Assembly: GCF_048077055.1 (NCBI RefSeq)
Contig: NZ_CP182236.1
Span: 3,968,001-4,032,000 of the forward strand
DNA length: 64,000 bases
Direction: 5' to 3'
Origin: Egbenema bharatensis
GTDB taxonomy: Bacteria; Cyanobacteriota; Cyanobacteriia; Elainellales; Elainellaceae
The first letter of the stretch is position 1; each line of letters opens with the position of its first letter. The notes beneath the pieces are model-generated. The model ran no database searches. It was not told the origin of the DNA and saw only the letters and a program-made list of their open reading frames with translations. Shown one piece after another: positions 37,004 through 47,584 of this stretch. Both the position numbers and the translations under genes were made by a program.

Positions 37004-37918
37004 TTAGTACGTTGCAGCGAATTTGCTTTGTAGGTAAGCATCATAGCGAATTGGTGAGTAGCGGGGTCGATCCGCAGCACAGCACGTTTCCAAACAGGTG
37101 ATCATGACCTCCGGATTGGGATCACAGAATAGGGCCGCTGAATAGCGCGATCGTTCTCTGGTGACTCCCACGGGGTTGACGACTCGATGGGCAGTGGAAC
37201 GTAGCTGATCATTCGTCCATCGCTGCATCGCATCCCCAATGTTGACCAGTACCGTCTGGGGAATGGTTGGAGCCGCGATCCATTCTTTTCCTGTCCAGAT
37301 TTCCAACCCACCCACGTCATCTTGAAAGAGCAGGGTAATGCTGCCGTAATCTGTGTGTTCCCCCGCCCGAATTTGCTGTGCCGCGATCGATTCATCCAAG
37401 GGCGGATAGTGTAGCAGTCGCAAAAACAAATTTTGCCCATGCTGATTGGTAAAGAAGAATTCTGGTAGATCAAAGGCTAATGCAAAAGCTTTTAGGACTG
37501 CAAAGGCTAACTGCGTTGTGTCTCGATAAAAGCTAGAAACGACCTGCTGAAACTCCGATTGCCCTGGCAGCCAGGTTGATTGCAGTCCCACATTGAGTGC
37601 TTCTTTCCAATCGCCCGGACGCTCCGGGTTCAGCCGCTCTCCTGCCACGGGAACATACCCGCAATTGGTTTCCGGCGATCGCATCAGTTGCGCTTTTACA
37701 GACTCCGGCAAACTGAAAAAGCCCTGCATTTGCTCAAACAGTTGTTCCATCTGAGCGGACGGTAAATTATGTTGCAAGTAGACAAAGCCAGACTGCTGAC
37801 AGGCCTGGTAGAGCTGCTTTGCCACCGTAGTTTGAACCGCTCGATCGCCCTGAAGGAATGGGCGAAAGTCAATGACTGGAATGGTTTCTGGAATGGGTTG
37901 GCGATCGGTTTGATTCAT
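37004..37918 (-). CDS. 2-oxoglutarate/Fe(II)-dependent oxygenase, isopenicillin-N-synthase-like family
   Basis: 304 residues with an N-terminal DIOX_N domain (PVIDFRPFLQGD) and C-terminal 2OG-FeII_Oxy domain. The HxD iron motif is EHTDYG, the distal His is in RSTAHRVV, and the 2-oxoglutarate Arg is in RYSAALF. Substrate is unknown; members include isopenicillin N synthase, gibberellin oxidases and ethylene-forming enzyme. It is divergent to the xanthine dehydrogenase genes 411 bp away. That spacer (37919-38329) has a hairpin-like ATGGGAT...ATCCCAT (about 38165-38195) and otherwise nothing I can name. Confidence 0.88.
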   Translation of the reverse strand: MNQTDRQPIPETIPVIDFRPFLQGDRAVQTTVAKQLYQACQQSGFVYLQHNLPSAQMEQLFEQMQGFFSLPESVKAQLMRSPETNCGYVPVAGERLNPERPGDWKEALNVGLQSTWLPGQSEFQQVVSSFYRDTTQLAFAVLKAFALAFDLPEFFFTNQHGQNLFLRLLHYPPLDESIAAQQIRAGEHTDYGSITLLFQDDVGGLEIWTGKEWIAAPTIPQTVLVNIGDAMQRWTNDQLRSTAHRVVNPVGVTRERSRYSAALFCDPNPEVMITCLETCCAADRPRYSPIRYDAYLQSKFAATY

Positions 37919-38329
37919 TTGAAACGTTTTGCAATCACTAAAGCAGGACGATATCCCGGTTCAAAACCGACTGGATTGGGGAGGTTCGCCCACCAGATTT
38001 CTCCCCGGTACACTACCCATCCTCAAGTTATACCCTGGTTATATTCAGATTATATTCAGACAACAAGCGCAACTAACCTCAGGGCAGGGCGATCGGATAT
38101 ACAGAGGTGTGGGTTCATCTCTGGGGAGGGGCAGGGGTGGGTTAATTTTTACCCGTTCCATAAAATGGGATGCTTCTCAACAAACGGTATCCCATTTAAC
38201 ATTTCACCTTGTACCCTTACCATCACAATGTATACCGTATGCAGCAAAGATTGGTCATCATCTCATGACTCAAATTGTTGCAATTTCATCCGTTTGTAAT
38301 ACTAATTTGAAAGGATAAGGACGAACGGT

Positions 38330-39787
38330 GTGCTGGCAGATGAAGCTGTGACCCAGGAAATAGAACGACAGGCATCATTGACCATTGACGGTAAGCAAAC
38401 CCGCTTGCAGGAAGTTTCCCCCACCTTAACGCTGCTGGAGTACCTGCGGCTGAAGGGATATGTGGGCACGAAGGAGGGCTGCGCGGATGGAGACTGCGGT
38501 GCGTGTACCGTTGCGCTGGTGGGGAAGAACCCCAATGGTCAGCCCCATTATCAGGCGGTAAATAGCTGTTTGATTCCCCTGGGAGCGGTGGTAGGACGAG
38601 AAATCATTACCGTGGAAGGCGTGGCGAACGGTTCTTTGCATCCAGTACAGGCGGCTATGGTAGAAACCGGCGGTTCCCAGTGCGGCTACTGTACACCGGG
38701 TTTCATTATGAGTTTGTTTGCAGCCTACTACGATCGCAAAGTAGATGATGCTTGCGTGGAGGGCAATCTCTGTCGCTGTACGGGATACCTGCCGATTCGT
38801 AGAGCCGCTCAACAGGTTGCTCAGGAATTACCCGGTGAGGATCACTTCAGTCAGCAATTGGCGCAAAGTACACCTGACCTGGCTCCCCTGTCCTATCAGG
38901 GTAATCAGCAGCAGTTCCATCGTCCTACGAGTCTCCCACAGGTGTTGGAGTTGTTTCAGCAGTATCCTGATGCAGAACTGATCGCAGGTGGTACGGATTT
39001 GGGGCTGGAATTCAGTCACCACCGCAAGCACATTTCAGTTTTAATCTCCCTGGAAGCCGTCACAGAGTTGCAGCAACTTCAGCAAATGCCAGAATGGGTG
39101 GAAATTGGGGCAGCCGTTCCCCTTAGCCATATTGAGGAGACACTGCGCGGTACATTCCCTGCCCTTGATGAAATGCTGTACTGGTTCGCAGCCCGTCAGG
39201 TTCGTAACCGAGCCACGATCGGCGGCAACATTGGCACAGCTTCCCCGATCGGCGATTTGCCCCCCGTTTTGCTGGCTCTGGATGCAGAAGTGCGGTTGGC
39301 TAGTGCGAATGGGGAGCGGGTTCTGCCCCTGGCAAACTTTTTCAAGGGCTATCGCCAAACGGAACGGCAGCCGAATGAGGTGATTGTCTCCGTCAAAATT
39401 CCTAAAACCTGGACTCCGGGATCGGCTGTGCGATTGAGTCAGTCTTATAAAGTCGGTAAGCGCGGCACGGATGACATCAGCATTGTGGCAGCTACTTTTA
39501 CGATTGACCTGGACGATCGGCAGCACATCCTCCATGCTCGGCTTGCCTATGGTGGAGTGGCCGCGACCCCAGCGAGGGCGATCGCAGTTGAAGAAATGCT
39601 TGTGGGCAAACCCTGGAATCTGGCAACGGTACAGCAGGTCAAGCCGATCCTGCGCACTACTTTTACGCCGCTAACGGATTTGCGGGGCAGTGCGGAATAT
39701 CGCCAGTTGTTGGTCGCTAATTTGTTTGAAAAGTTTTTTGTGGAAATGGCAGATGCGATGTCCGATCTAGCAGAGGTGAGTCAATGA
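38330..39787 (+). CDS. xdhA: Xanthine dehydrogenase small subunit (2Fe-2S and FAD domains)
   Basis: 485 residues, start GTG 38330 preceded by AAGGATAAGGACG. The first [2Fe-2S] domain has GCADGDCGAC; the second has GSQCGYCTPGF and GNLCRCTGY. The CO dehydrogenase flavoprotein-like FAD domain (LIAGGTDLGLEF, GNIGTASPIGDLPP) follows. It relays electrons from the Moco subunit to NAD+. Stop overlaps the start of the large subunit gene by 4 bp (ATGA), showing translational coupling. Confidence 0.92.
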   Translation: MLADEAVTQEIERQASLTIDGKQTRLQEVSPTLTLLEYLRLKGYVGTKEGCADGDCGACTVALVGKNPNGQPHYQAVNSCLIPLGAVVGREIITVEGVANGSLHPVQAAMVETGGSQCGYCTPGFIMSLFAAYYDRKVDDACVEGNLCRCTGYLPIRRAAQQVAQELPGEDHFSQQLAQSTPDLAPLSYQGNQQQFHRPTSLPQVLELFQQYPDAELIAGGTDLGLEFSHHRKHISVLISLEAVTELQQLQQMPEWVEIGAAVPLSHIEETLRGTFPALDEMLYWFAARQVRNRATIGGNIGTASPIGDLPPVLLALDAEVRLASANGERVLPLANFFKGYRQTERQPNEVIVSVKIPKTWTPGSAVRLSQSYKVGKRGTDDISIVAATFTIDLDDRQHILHARLAYGGVAATPARAIAVEEMLVGKPWNLATVQQVKPILRTTFTPLTDLRGSAEYRQLLVANLFEKFFVEMADAMSDLAEVSQ

Positions 39788-42185
39788 GTACCGGAAAACC
39801 CAACAGTCATGAAAGTGCGATCGGTCATGTTACGGGCAAAGCGATTTACACCGACGACCAGCGGCAGCCCTCAGGTATGCTGTCCCTCTATCCCGTCGTT
39901 TCTCCCCACACCAGAGCCAGGATTAAATCGATCGATGTGTCCCCAGCCTACGAGGTAGAGGGATTGGTGACGGTTCTCACCGCAGAGGATGTCCCTGGCG
40001 AAAATAACACGGGCGTGATTATCCAGGATGAAATTCTGTTTCCCACAGAGGAAGTCAGCTATTGGGGGCAGGCGATCGTCTGGACGGTGGGCGAAACGGA
40101 GGAAGTCGCCCGGATTGCAGCAGAAAAGGTGGTGGTTGAGTACGAACCCCTGGAGCCGATTCTGTCGATTAAAGCGGCCATCCAGGCGGGTAGTTTGCAG
40201 GGGGGTGCCCAAACCGTTCGTCGAGGCGAGCCGGAGACTGCCCTGGCGCGATCGGAGCATCGGCTGGAGGGTGAGGTGGAAATGAACGGGCAAGATCACT
40301 TCTACCTGGAAACCCACGCCAGTTGGGTGATTCCCGATATGGAGGGCAATTATCAAATCTATGCTTCAACCCAGCATCCCTCGGAAACTCAGGGGGTTGT
40401 GGCTGGCATTTTAGGCATTCCCAAAAATCGAGTCGTCGTCACCTGCCTGCGAATGGGGGGTGGGTTCGGCGGCAAGGAAACCCAGGCAAATCCCTATGCA
40501 GGAGTAGCAGCGGTAGCGGCTTACAAAACCGGATCTCCAGTGCGGGTCAAGCTGAAGCGATGGCATGATATGACCCTATCCGGCAAGCGGCATGGGTTCT
40601 TGGGGCAATACAAAGTCGGCTTTAGGTCTACTGGAGAGATGACTGCCCTGGAGGTCGATCTCTATTCCGATGGCGGCTGGAGTTTGGATTTGTCGCCTCC
40701 GGTTCTATCGCGGGCGTTACTGCACATTGATAATGCTTACTACATTCCTGATTTAGAGGTGCGCGGTCATATTGCTCGTACCCACAAGGTCTCCAATACA
40801 GCATTCCGGGGCTTTGGTGGCCCCAGGGCATGGTAGTGATTGAGGATATTATCGATCGCATTGCCCGCACGCTGAATCTACCACCGGAAACCGTCCGCGA
40901 GCGCAACTTTTATCACGGTGAAGGGGAAACGAATACCACCCATTACGGCCAGGAAATTTTCGACAATCGGACGCTGCAAGTTTGGAATCAAGTCAAAGCC
41001 AATGCCAACTTTGCGGAACGAAAAATGACCGTCGAACAGTTCAATCAATCCCATCCCTACCAGAAGCGGGGACTGGCCATTACGCCCGTTAAATTCGGCA
41101 TTTCGTTTAACAAAGTGCAATACAATCAGGCCGGCGCACTGATTCTAATTTACCTGGATGGCAGCATTCAACTGAATCATGGCGGAACTGAGATGGGGCA
41201 GGGGTTACACACCAAAATGCTGCAAGTGGCGGCCCGTTCCCTGGGCGTGAGTCTCGATCGCTTTCGGATGATGCCCACCAGCACCGATAAAGTGCCCAAC
41301 ACTTCGGCAACGGCGGCTTCTAGCGGATCAGACTTGAACGGACAAGCGGTGAAAAACGCCTGCGAAATTTTGAAGGCCCGATTAGCTCCCCTGGCGGCCC
41401 AACTGCTGAACCTGGATGCCCCTGAAGCATTAGTGTTTGAAGACGACTGGATTTACTGCAAAACCTATCCCCGCGATCGCATTTCCTTCACAGAAGTCGT
41501 AGAACATGCCTATTCCGCTCGTGTCAGTCTCTCTGCTACAGGGTATTACCGCACGCCAAACCTGAGTTGGGATGGCAAAGCCGGGAAGGGCAGACCGTTC
41601 TATTATTTTGCCTATGGAGCGGCGGTGAGTGAAGTGGAAGTGGACGGCTTTACGGGAGCCTTCAAACTGCGGCAGGTGGATATTGTCCATGATGTGGGGG
41701 AATCCCTCAACCCTCTGGTCGATCGCGGTCAAATTGAAGGGGGGTTTGTCCAGGGGATGGGCTGGCTGACGATGGAGGAGCTAGTCTGGGATGAACAGGG
41801 TCAACTCCGCACCGCTGCCCCCAGTACCTATAAGATTCCCACCATCAGCGAAGTGCCGGAACAGTTCAATATTCACCTGCTGGAACGGGCTGCCCAGGAT
41901 GGGGTGATCTATGGCAGTAAAGCGGTGGGGGAACCGCCCCTGATGCTGGCCATTTCCGTGCGGGAAGCCATCCGCGATGCGATCGCCGCCTTTGGTGCCG
42001 CTTCCCATATTCCCCTGCCTTCCCCTGCCACTCCAGAAGCCGTCCTCTGGGCGATCGAACGAGTGCGGCAGCAGGCTGATCCGGAGTCTGCCCCCAGCCC
42101 AGCCCAGCCCATCGAGTCCAACAACGGAGACATTCCCCACATCGAGCCAGTGGCAGCCCCCCAGGCAGAAGAAGCTAGGGCGTAA
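39784..42185 (+). CDS. xdhB: Xanthine dehydrogenase large subunit (molybdopterin), frameshifted near 40822
   Basis: About 800 residues when the frames 39784-40836 and 40830-42185 are joined; hydroxylates hypoxanthine and xanthine to urate at a Mo centre. Features: HVTGKAIYTDD N-terminal hammerhead domain, the Moco-binding GGGFGGKET, and the C-terminal GEPPLMLAISVREAI. One C is missing in the CCCC run at 40821-40824; restoring it gives RGFGGPQGMVVIEDII, the family consensus, instead of RGFGGPRAW-stop. Sequencing error is likely. The end overlaps the convergent hydrolase gene by 11 bp. The pair lacks an evident XdhC maturation protein nearby. Confidence 0.9.
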
Positions 42186-43224
42186 CGTTGGGCAGCAAGC
42201 GATAGGTATTGGAATCCTGAACGTATCTGCGTCCTGGAATTTCATCCGCCAACTGACCGCGCAACACCTGCCGCAGGTCGATCGCCACCCGCTCTACGTT
42301 GAGATGGTAGCTGTGGGAAGTCGGATCATTGCGGCGAGACACCACATCCGTACAGTCGATCGGAAATACATGGCGCGGAAGCTGGAGCGGTTGCAGCGGT
42401 CCATCCGTTCCCAGGCGGGCGGGATTGCCTTTGATCCGATCGCTGGCCCACAAAGCCAGATCATTACGATTGAAGTAAATGCTGGTATGACGGGTGATCC
42501 GGGGCAATAACCGCAGTTTGTGATCATAATCAAAGGCATCATCATCTTCATCCGACGCAATCAGCAAAATCTGATCAAAGATTCGCGGCAGTCGGTTCGG
42601 AACAAATAGACGAACTTCCTGTAAAGCATTGCGTAACACGTAGGTTCCCATGCTGTGGGTGAGCAAATGCAGGCGTTGAAGACAGGCTTCACCCCGACAG
42701 GAATCGATAAAGTCTGCCACCTTCAAAAATCCCCTGGCAAAAGCAGCCCCCGATGCAGCAGCATCCAGGCGATCGTTTCGATAGGCCACTACATCCTGCG
42801 CTCTGGGATTGGTGAGCAGGAGAGAGCCATCCGACGGCCAGGAAAACACGCACATATTCAGCCGCAACGGTTCAGGATTGAGGACATCAGGTTGGGTGAG
42901 AATTTGATGGATCTGGGCAGCCTGACGCAGGGCACTGTGAAAGGGCGTATTGAAACCATGAATAAAAATCAGGGTATCTTCTGCCTGCTGCTGCATCTCC
43001 TGCCGAACTTCTTCAAAAATGATTTCGCTACCGAGCAGGGGCGGATCTTGAAACAGGTTTTCTGGGGCAACGGTAATTTGGGGGGGAGTGTTGGCGTTGG
43101 GGGAAACCTCTGCCTTACCAAAGCGCAGATTCGCTAATCCATCGGCACTGAAGCTACTACCAAAATCCGTAGGAGCCTCAGGGGGTAAAGGATTGCGGTT
43201 TGTAGCAAAGTAAATCGTAGTCAT
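42175..43224 (-). CDS. Alpha/beta hydrolase of the DUF900 type
   Basis: 349 residues. The core has DTLIFIHGFNTPFHSALRQAA as first conserved strand and nucleophile-elbow THSMGTYVLRNAL with Ser, then LLIASDEDDDAF with the Asp/His region further on. DUF900 members are uncharacterised alpha/beta hydrolases. No signal peptide. It is convergent with xdhB and shares 11 bp of its 3' end. The substrate is unknown. Confidence 0.8.
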   Translation of the reverse strand: MTTIYFATNRNPLPPEAPTDFGSSFSADGLANLRFGKAEVSPNANTPPQITVAPENLFQDPPLLGSEIIFEEVRQEMQQQAEDTLIFIHGFNTPFHSALRQAAQIHQILTQPDVLNPEPLRLNMCVFSWPSDGSLLLTNPRAQDVVAYRNDRLDAAASGAAFARGFLKVADFIDSCRGEACLQRLHLLTHSMGTYVLRNALQEVRLFVPNRLPRIFDQILLIASDEDDDAFDYDHKLRLLPRITRHTSIYFNRNDLALWASDRIKGNPARLGTDGPLQPLQLPRHVFPIDCTDVVSRRNDPTSHSYHLNVERVAIDLRQVLRGQLADEIPGRRYVQDSNTYRLLPNVTP

Positions 43225-43948
43225 GGTTTGTTACCGATAAAAGTCTAATAATGCGGGTTTCGCTGAGTGCTCCCTATGTACAAACAAGGGTCAAAAAGTA
43301 ACTCTCGATACAAAAAATTCATACAACTCTAACTTTGTTCCCGCTCTTGTGTAAAGAGCTTGTGTAGTCCTGTACAAGTCAGTAAATATCCCATACTGTA
43401 ATAGCAGATACCGAAATTGCTTTTGTTGCCTGAGTTAAATTTCTAAATCTTGTGGGGTAGATACTCGAACTGCATCCATCAGGTTTAGAAGGGGTATCGA
43501 TAATCAAACGTCCAATTGTTAAGTGGTGCAGTATCGTTTGACGCAGCTTTGGTTTGGTTGGGATATGCTCTACGGATTTGAGTCTCTCCATTCGACATAG
43601 AAGCACTTGGCTCCTTTCTATACAATTTATTTCTGATTTTTGAATGGCATGAAGTAGTAACCCGAAAGCAACATTGGGTTGAACTGATTCCCATTTAAGA
43701 ATTACAAGGGTGTAGGGCCAGAACACTAGTAATCGCGCTAGTGGATGATTGGGTTGAACCAGAATATTGCGATCGTCAGTTTCATCTTTTTAAAAAATTT
43801 CATCAAAATACCGATCTTTTGATGGGTTAGTTTGATGTGCAAATTTTTCACCGGCTGTTTCAACTTATCCAGTGGTTCAAAGATTCAATTTGTTCCAGAC
43901 ATTTAGTGACTTGTAATCCGGTTAATTAAGATATTTGGCACTTTAACT

Positions 43949-44938
43949 ATGATGTATCCAACAGACTTTAAAGGACGTAAAGTCCTCATTACTGGCGGTT
44001 TGGGCTTCATTGGCAGTAACTTAGCAAAGCGGCTGATTCAATTGGGTGCAAAAGTTTTAGTGGTTGATAGCCTCATCCCAGAGTATGGCGGAAATCTTAT
44101 TAATATTGCTGATGTTCAGGATCAGTTAACCGTTAACATTTCCGACGTTCGAGATGAACATAGTTTGATGTATCTGGTTCGCGATCAGGATTTCTTGTTT
44201 AATCTGGCTGGACAAACGAGCCATCTGGATTCCATGCACGATCCTTATATCGATTTAGAAATTAACTGCCGCGCTCAATTATCAATTTTGGAAGCTTGCC
44301 GCAAATATAATCCCGATGTTCAGATTGTGTTTACCAGCACACGACAACTTTACGGTAAGCCCGATTATCTGCCCGTAGATGAAAAGCATTTACTGCGGCC
44401 CGTCGATGTGAATGGAATTAATAAAATGGCGGGAGAATGGTATCACATTCTCTATAACAATGTGTATAACATTCGATCGACGGCCCTACGCCTGACCAAT
44501 ACCTATGGGCCAGGAATGCGCATTAAGGACGCACGGCAAACCTTTTTAGGAATATGGATTCGTTTGTTGCTGGAAGGCAAACCCTTTGAAGTCTGGGGGG
44601 GCGAGCAACTTCGGGATTATACCTATATCGATGATGTTGTGAATGCCATTTTGCTTTCAGCTACTTCTGATGCAGCCGTTGGACAAATCTTTAACCTGGG
44701 GGGTGATTGCATTATTAGCCTCAAAGACACCGCAGAACTGATGGTCAAAGCGAACGGTGGCGGTGAATATATCATTCGAGAGTTTCCCCCTGAACGGAAA
44801 CGTATTGATATTGGAGATTACTACAGTGATTACAGCTATATCTCTAATGTTTTGGAATGGCAGCCGCGAGTTTCTTTAGAAGATGGACTGCGGAAAACGA
44901 TCGAATTTTACAAGCAAAATCTGGAGAACTATTTATGA
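43949..44938 (+). CDS. NAD-dependent epimerase/dehydratase (extended SDR) with an unusual active site
   Basis: 329 residues. The Rossmann motif is GGLGFIGSN; the substrate-side motif is FTSTRQLYGKP; the position of the catalytic YxxxK reads NGINK, with Asn replacing Tyr. RLTNTYGPGMR and DYTYIDDVV identify the UDP-/dTDP-sugar epimerase-dehydratase class. Because Tyr is missing, the activity may differ, although I believe related proteins with NGINK exist. Its stop overlaps the next gene's ATG by 4 bp. The 724 bp upstream (43225-43948) is AT-rich with no convincing gene. Confidence 0.85.
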   Translation: MMYPTDFKGRKVLITGGLGFIGSNLAKRLIQLGAKVLVVDSLIPEYGGNLINIADVQDQLTVNISDVRDEHSLMYLVRDQDFLFNLAGQTSHLDSMHDPYIDLEINCRAQLSILEACRKYNPDVQIVFTSTRQLYGKPDYLPVDEKHLLRPVDVNGINKMAGEWYHILYNNVYNIRSTALRLTNTYGPGMRIKDARQTFLGIWIRLLLEGKPFEVWGGEQLRDYTYIDDVVNAILLSATSDAAVGQIFNLGGDCIISLKDTAELMVKANGGGEYIIREFPPERKRIDIGDYYSDYSYISNVLEWQPRVSLEDGLRKTIEFYKQNLENYL

Positions 44939-46083
44939 TCGCCACCCCTAAGAAAGCAATTTTACAAACGAATCCTAAAGCCAGCTATTTAGCCTATAAG
45001 TCCGAAATTGATGCTGCCATTCAGCGGGTTTTGGATAGTGGTTTCTATATTCTGGGCGAAGAAGTTGCCGCCTTTGAGCAGGAATTTGCAGACTTTATTG
45101 GCGTTCCCTACGGGGTCAGCGTTGCTAACGGTACCGATGCCTTAGAAATTGCTTTGCGGGCCTGCAATGTTGGTGCAGGAGATGTGGTTTTAACGGTCTC
45201 CCATACGGCAGTGGCAACCGTAGCGGCGATCGAACTGGTGGGTGCAAAACCCATCTGCATCGACATTGATCCGGTGACGTTCACGATCGATATTGACCAT
45301 CTGGAAGCGGAAATTCAATATCTGCAACAGTCCTCAGAGTTGGGAACGCTGAAGGCAATCATTCCCGTGCATTTGTATGGTTATCCCGCCAATATGCCCG
45401 CCATTATGGAACTAGCACAACGGTATGGGCTGTATGTGATTGAGGATTGTGCTCAGGCGCATGGTGCAATGCTCGATCATCGCAAAATTGGCACCTGGGG
45501 AGATATTGCTGCCTTCAGTCTCTACCCCACTAAAAATTTAGGGGCGATCGGCGATGCTGGGATTGTGGTAACGCAACGGGAAGACCTGGCTGATCGGCTC
45601 AAGAGCTTGCGCCAATACGGCTGGCGGGAACGGTATATTAGCGATATTCCAGGGATGAATTCTCGCTTAGATGTGCTCCAGGCTGCGATTTTGCGCGTGA
45701 AGCTGAAGTATCTCAATCGGGATAATCAAAGCCGTCAAACTATCGCCCAAACCTATACCACCCAGTTGGCCCACTTACCCGTGCAGTTACCCCAGGTCGC
45801 TGAGAATGTCAGTCATGTCTACCATCAGTATGTGATTCAAGTGGAACAGCGGGATAACCTGTTTAATTTCCTGAAACAGCAGGGAGTTGGCGTTGCCATT
45901 CACTACCCACTACCCGTTCATCTCCAGCGAGCATATCAGGGTAGAGTCTCACCCCACACAGGAGATCTGAAAACCACTGAACAGCTTTGCCAGAAAATTC
46001 TCAGTCTGCCGATGCATCCGTTCTTAACTACTGAGGAAGTTCAAACGACGATCGCTGAACTCTCCAAATGGTTTAAGGATTGA
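44935..46083 (+). CDS. DegT/DnrJ/EryC1/StrS family PLP-dependent sugar aminotransferase
   Basis: 382 residues from ATG 44935 (ATGA overlap with the epimerase stop). The PLP pocket is shown by SVANGTDALEIAL, VIEDCAQAHGA and SLYPTKNLGAIGDAG, where Lys is the Schiff-base residue. It would transaminate a keto-sugar nucleotide, probably the product of the upstream SDR, for a surface polysaccharide or glycoconjugate. Intact. Confidence 0.92.
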   Translation: MIATPKKAILQTNPKASYLAYKSEIDAAIQRVLDSGFYILGEEVAAFEQEFADFIGVPYGVSVANGTDALEIALRACNVGAGDVVLTVSHTAVATVAAIELVGAKPICIDIDPVTFTIDIDHLEAEIQYLQQSSELGTLKAIIPVHLYGYPANMPAIMELAQRYGLYVIEDCAQAHGAMLDHRKIGTWGDIAAFSLYPTKNLGAIGDAGIVVTQREDLADRLKSLRQYGWRERYISDIPGMNSRLDVLQAAILRVKLKYLNRDNQSRQTIAQTYTTQLAHLPVQLPQVAENVSHVYHQYVIQVEQRDNLFNFLKQQGVGVAIHYPLPVHLQRAYQGRVSPHTGDLKTTEQLCQKILSLPMHPFLTTEEVQTTIAELSKWFKD

Positions 46084-46098
46084 AGACACTGAAGTAAG

Positions 46099-46120
46099 GT
46101 GGGTGGGCAATGCCCACCCT
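46099..46120. repeat. Palindrome GGGTGGGCAATGCCCACCC
   Basis: Near-perfect inverted repeat between the aminotransferase and glycosyltransferase genes. A nearly identical sequence is at 55180-55200. Confidence 0.75.
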
Positions 46121-46207
46121 GCGAAAAACCAAGGATCTGAACCATTGACGTTTCGCCCCCCGAACCAGGCTTGCATCTTTTGCTGAAACTGATGAGGAAA
46201 CAAAATC

Positions 46208-47520
46208 ATGAGAATATTGATTGCGGCTGAGAATGCCTCCTTGCAAATGAGTGGAGAAGCAGCACTCGCACTCTATTACTTCGATCGACTACGCGAACGG
46301 CATCTTGATGTCTGGATGGTTTGCCATAATCGGGTGCGCGATGAACTGCGGCAACGGTACGATGATGAAACCTTCAACCGGATCTACTTTGTCAAAGATA
46401 CGTCACTCCAGTCGAAGTTGTGTGTTTGGACAAACGAAGGTCCGCTCAAAAACTATGAGCGGATTGTGGGTCAGATCGTTCGGTTGATCACCCAAATCAA
46501 CACGCGCCCGATCGTCCAACGATTGGTGAAAACCCTAAACATCGATCTGGTGTTTGATCCATCGATTATTTCCCCCAAATCATTGAGCTGTTTGTATGAT
46601 CTGGACGTTCCAGTCGTGATTGGCCCCATGTGCGGCGGGATTGAATTTCCCCCCAATTTTCGCTACCTGGAACCATTCTCCAAGCGGTTTTCCACCCAAC
46701 TGGGCCGCTGGTTCTCCCAAATTACGCACCGAATGTTCCCCGGTAAGCTAAAGGCCGCAGCCCTGCTGGTTGCCAACGATCGCACAGCCAGAGCACTGCC
46801 CAAAGGATATCAAGGTAAGGTGCATACGGTCGTGGAAAGTGGCGTTGATCTGACCCTATGGCAACCCATCGCGCGCCCCCCAGTTTCCGCCGATCGCCCG
46901 GTACGCTTTGTTTACATGGCACGGTTTGTGGAGCAAAAAGGAATTCCGTTTTTAATTCGAGCCTTCAAAACAGTTGCAGAACAAACTGATGCCGTTTTGG
47001 AGTTAATCGGCAGCGGAGAACTCTATGACGAAATCAAAGCGCAGGTGGCTGAATTCAACATTCAGGATCAGGTGAATTTCTATGGCTGGATGCAGTTGAA
47101 GGATGCGGCGGCTCTAATTCGGGAATGTGATGTTTATCTGGTTCCCGCGATCGGTGACTGTGGTGGTTGTGCCATGCTAGAGGCAATGGCGATGGGGCTG
47201 CCTGTGATTGCCGCTAACTGGGCCGGCCGGGAGATTATGCTGACGACACCTGTGGCATTCGTGTGGATGTCACCTCAGCAGATGAATTTGTGAAAGGACT
47301 ATCAGAGGCGATGTTGCGGTTGGTTCAGTCCCCTGAGTTACGGCAACAGCTTGGAGAAGGCAGTCAGCAGCGAGTCAGAAGCAACTACTTTGACTGGGAT
47401 AGCAAGGTCGATCGCACCGTGGAAATTTTCCGCGAAGTGTTGGGACTGCCTGCCACCACCGACGAGTCCCAGGTGCAACTCCCAGAAAAGCAACCTGAGT
47501 TAAGTGGCATGAACCCGTAG
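46208..47520 (+). CDS. GT4-type glycosyltransferase, frameshifted near 47228
   Basis: About 435 residues on joining frames 46208-47293 and 47263-47520. It has the two-domain GT-B shape (RILIAAENASLQMSGEAALAL, then RPVRFVYMARFVEQKGIPFLI) and a D-x7-E motif (DCGGCAMLE) in place of the usual EX7E. One base is missing in GGCC(C)GGGAGA at 47224-47231: repair gives ANWAGPGDYADDTCGIRVDV, continuing into VTSADEFVKGLSEAML. It completes the sugar cassette with the SDR and aminotransferase and probably acts at the cytoplasmic membrane. Confidence 0.87.
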
Positions 47521-47549
47521 GATTCAAGCATTTATGGCGTTAATCGGTC

Positions 47550-47570
47550 GCGCAGGCAAGATGCCTGCGC
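47550..47570. repeat. Palindrome GCGCAGGCAAGATGCCTGCGC
   Basis: Perfect 21-bp-scale inverted repeat in the 64-bp convergent gap between the glycosyltransferase and the antiporter. A member of the GGCATCTTGCC family; may act as a transcription terminator for both. Confidence 0.8.
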
Positions 47571-47584
47571 TGACTCAACCTGGT

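Noticed and set aside
37929..38318. 129-codon plus-strand ORF in the oxygenase-xdhA spacer
   Set aside because: Poor composition and no RBS; contains the hairpin-like ATGGGAT/ATCCCAT.
43379..43726. 115-codon minus-strand ORF in the 724-bp spacer before the SDR gene
   Set aside because: No recognisable family, no RBS, AT-rich. Cannot be excluded but not supported.
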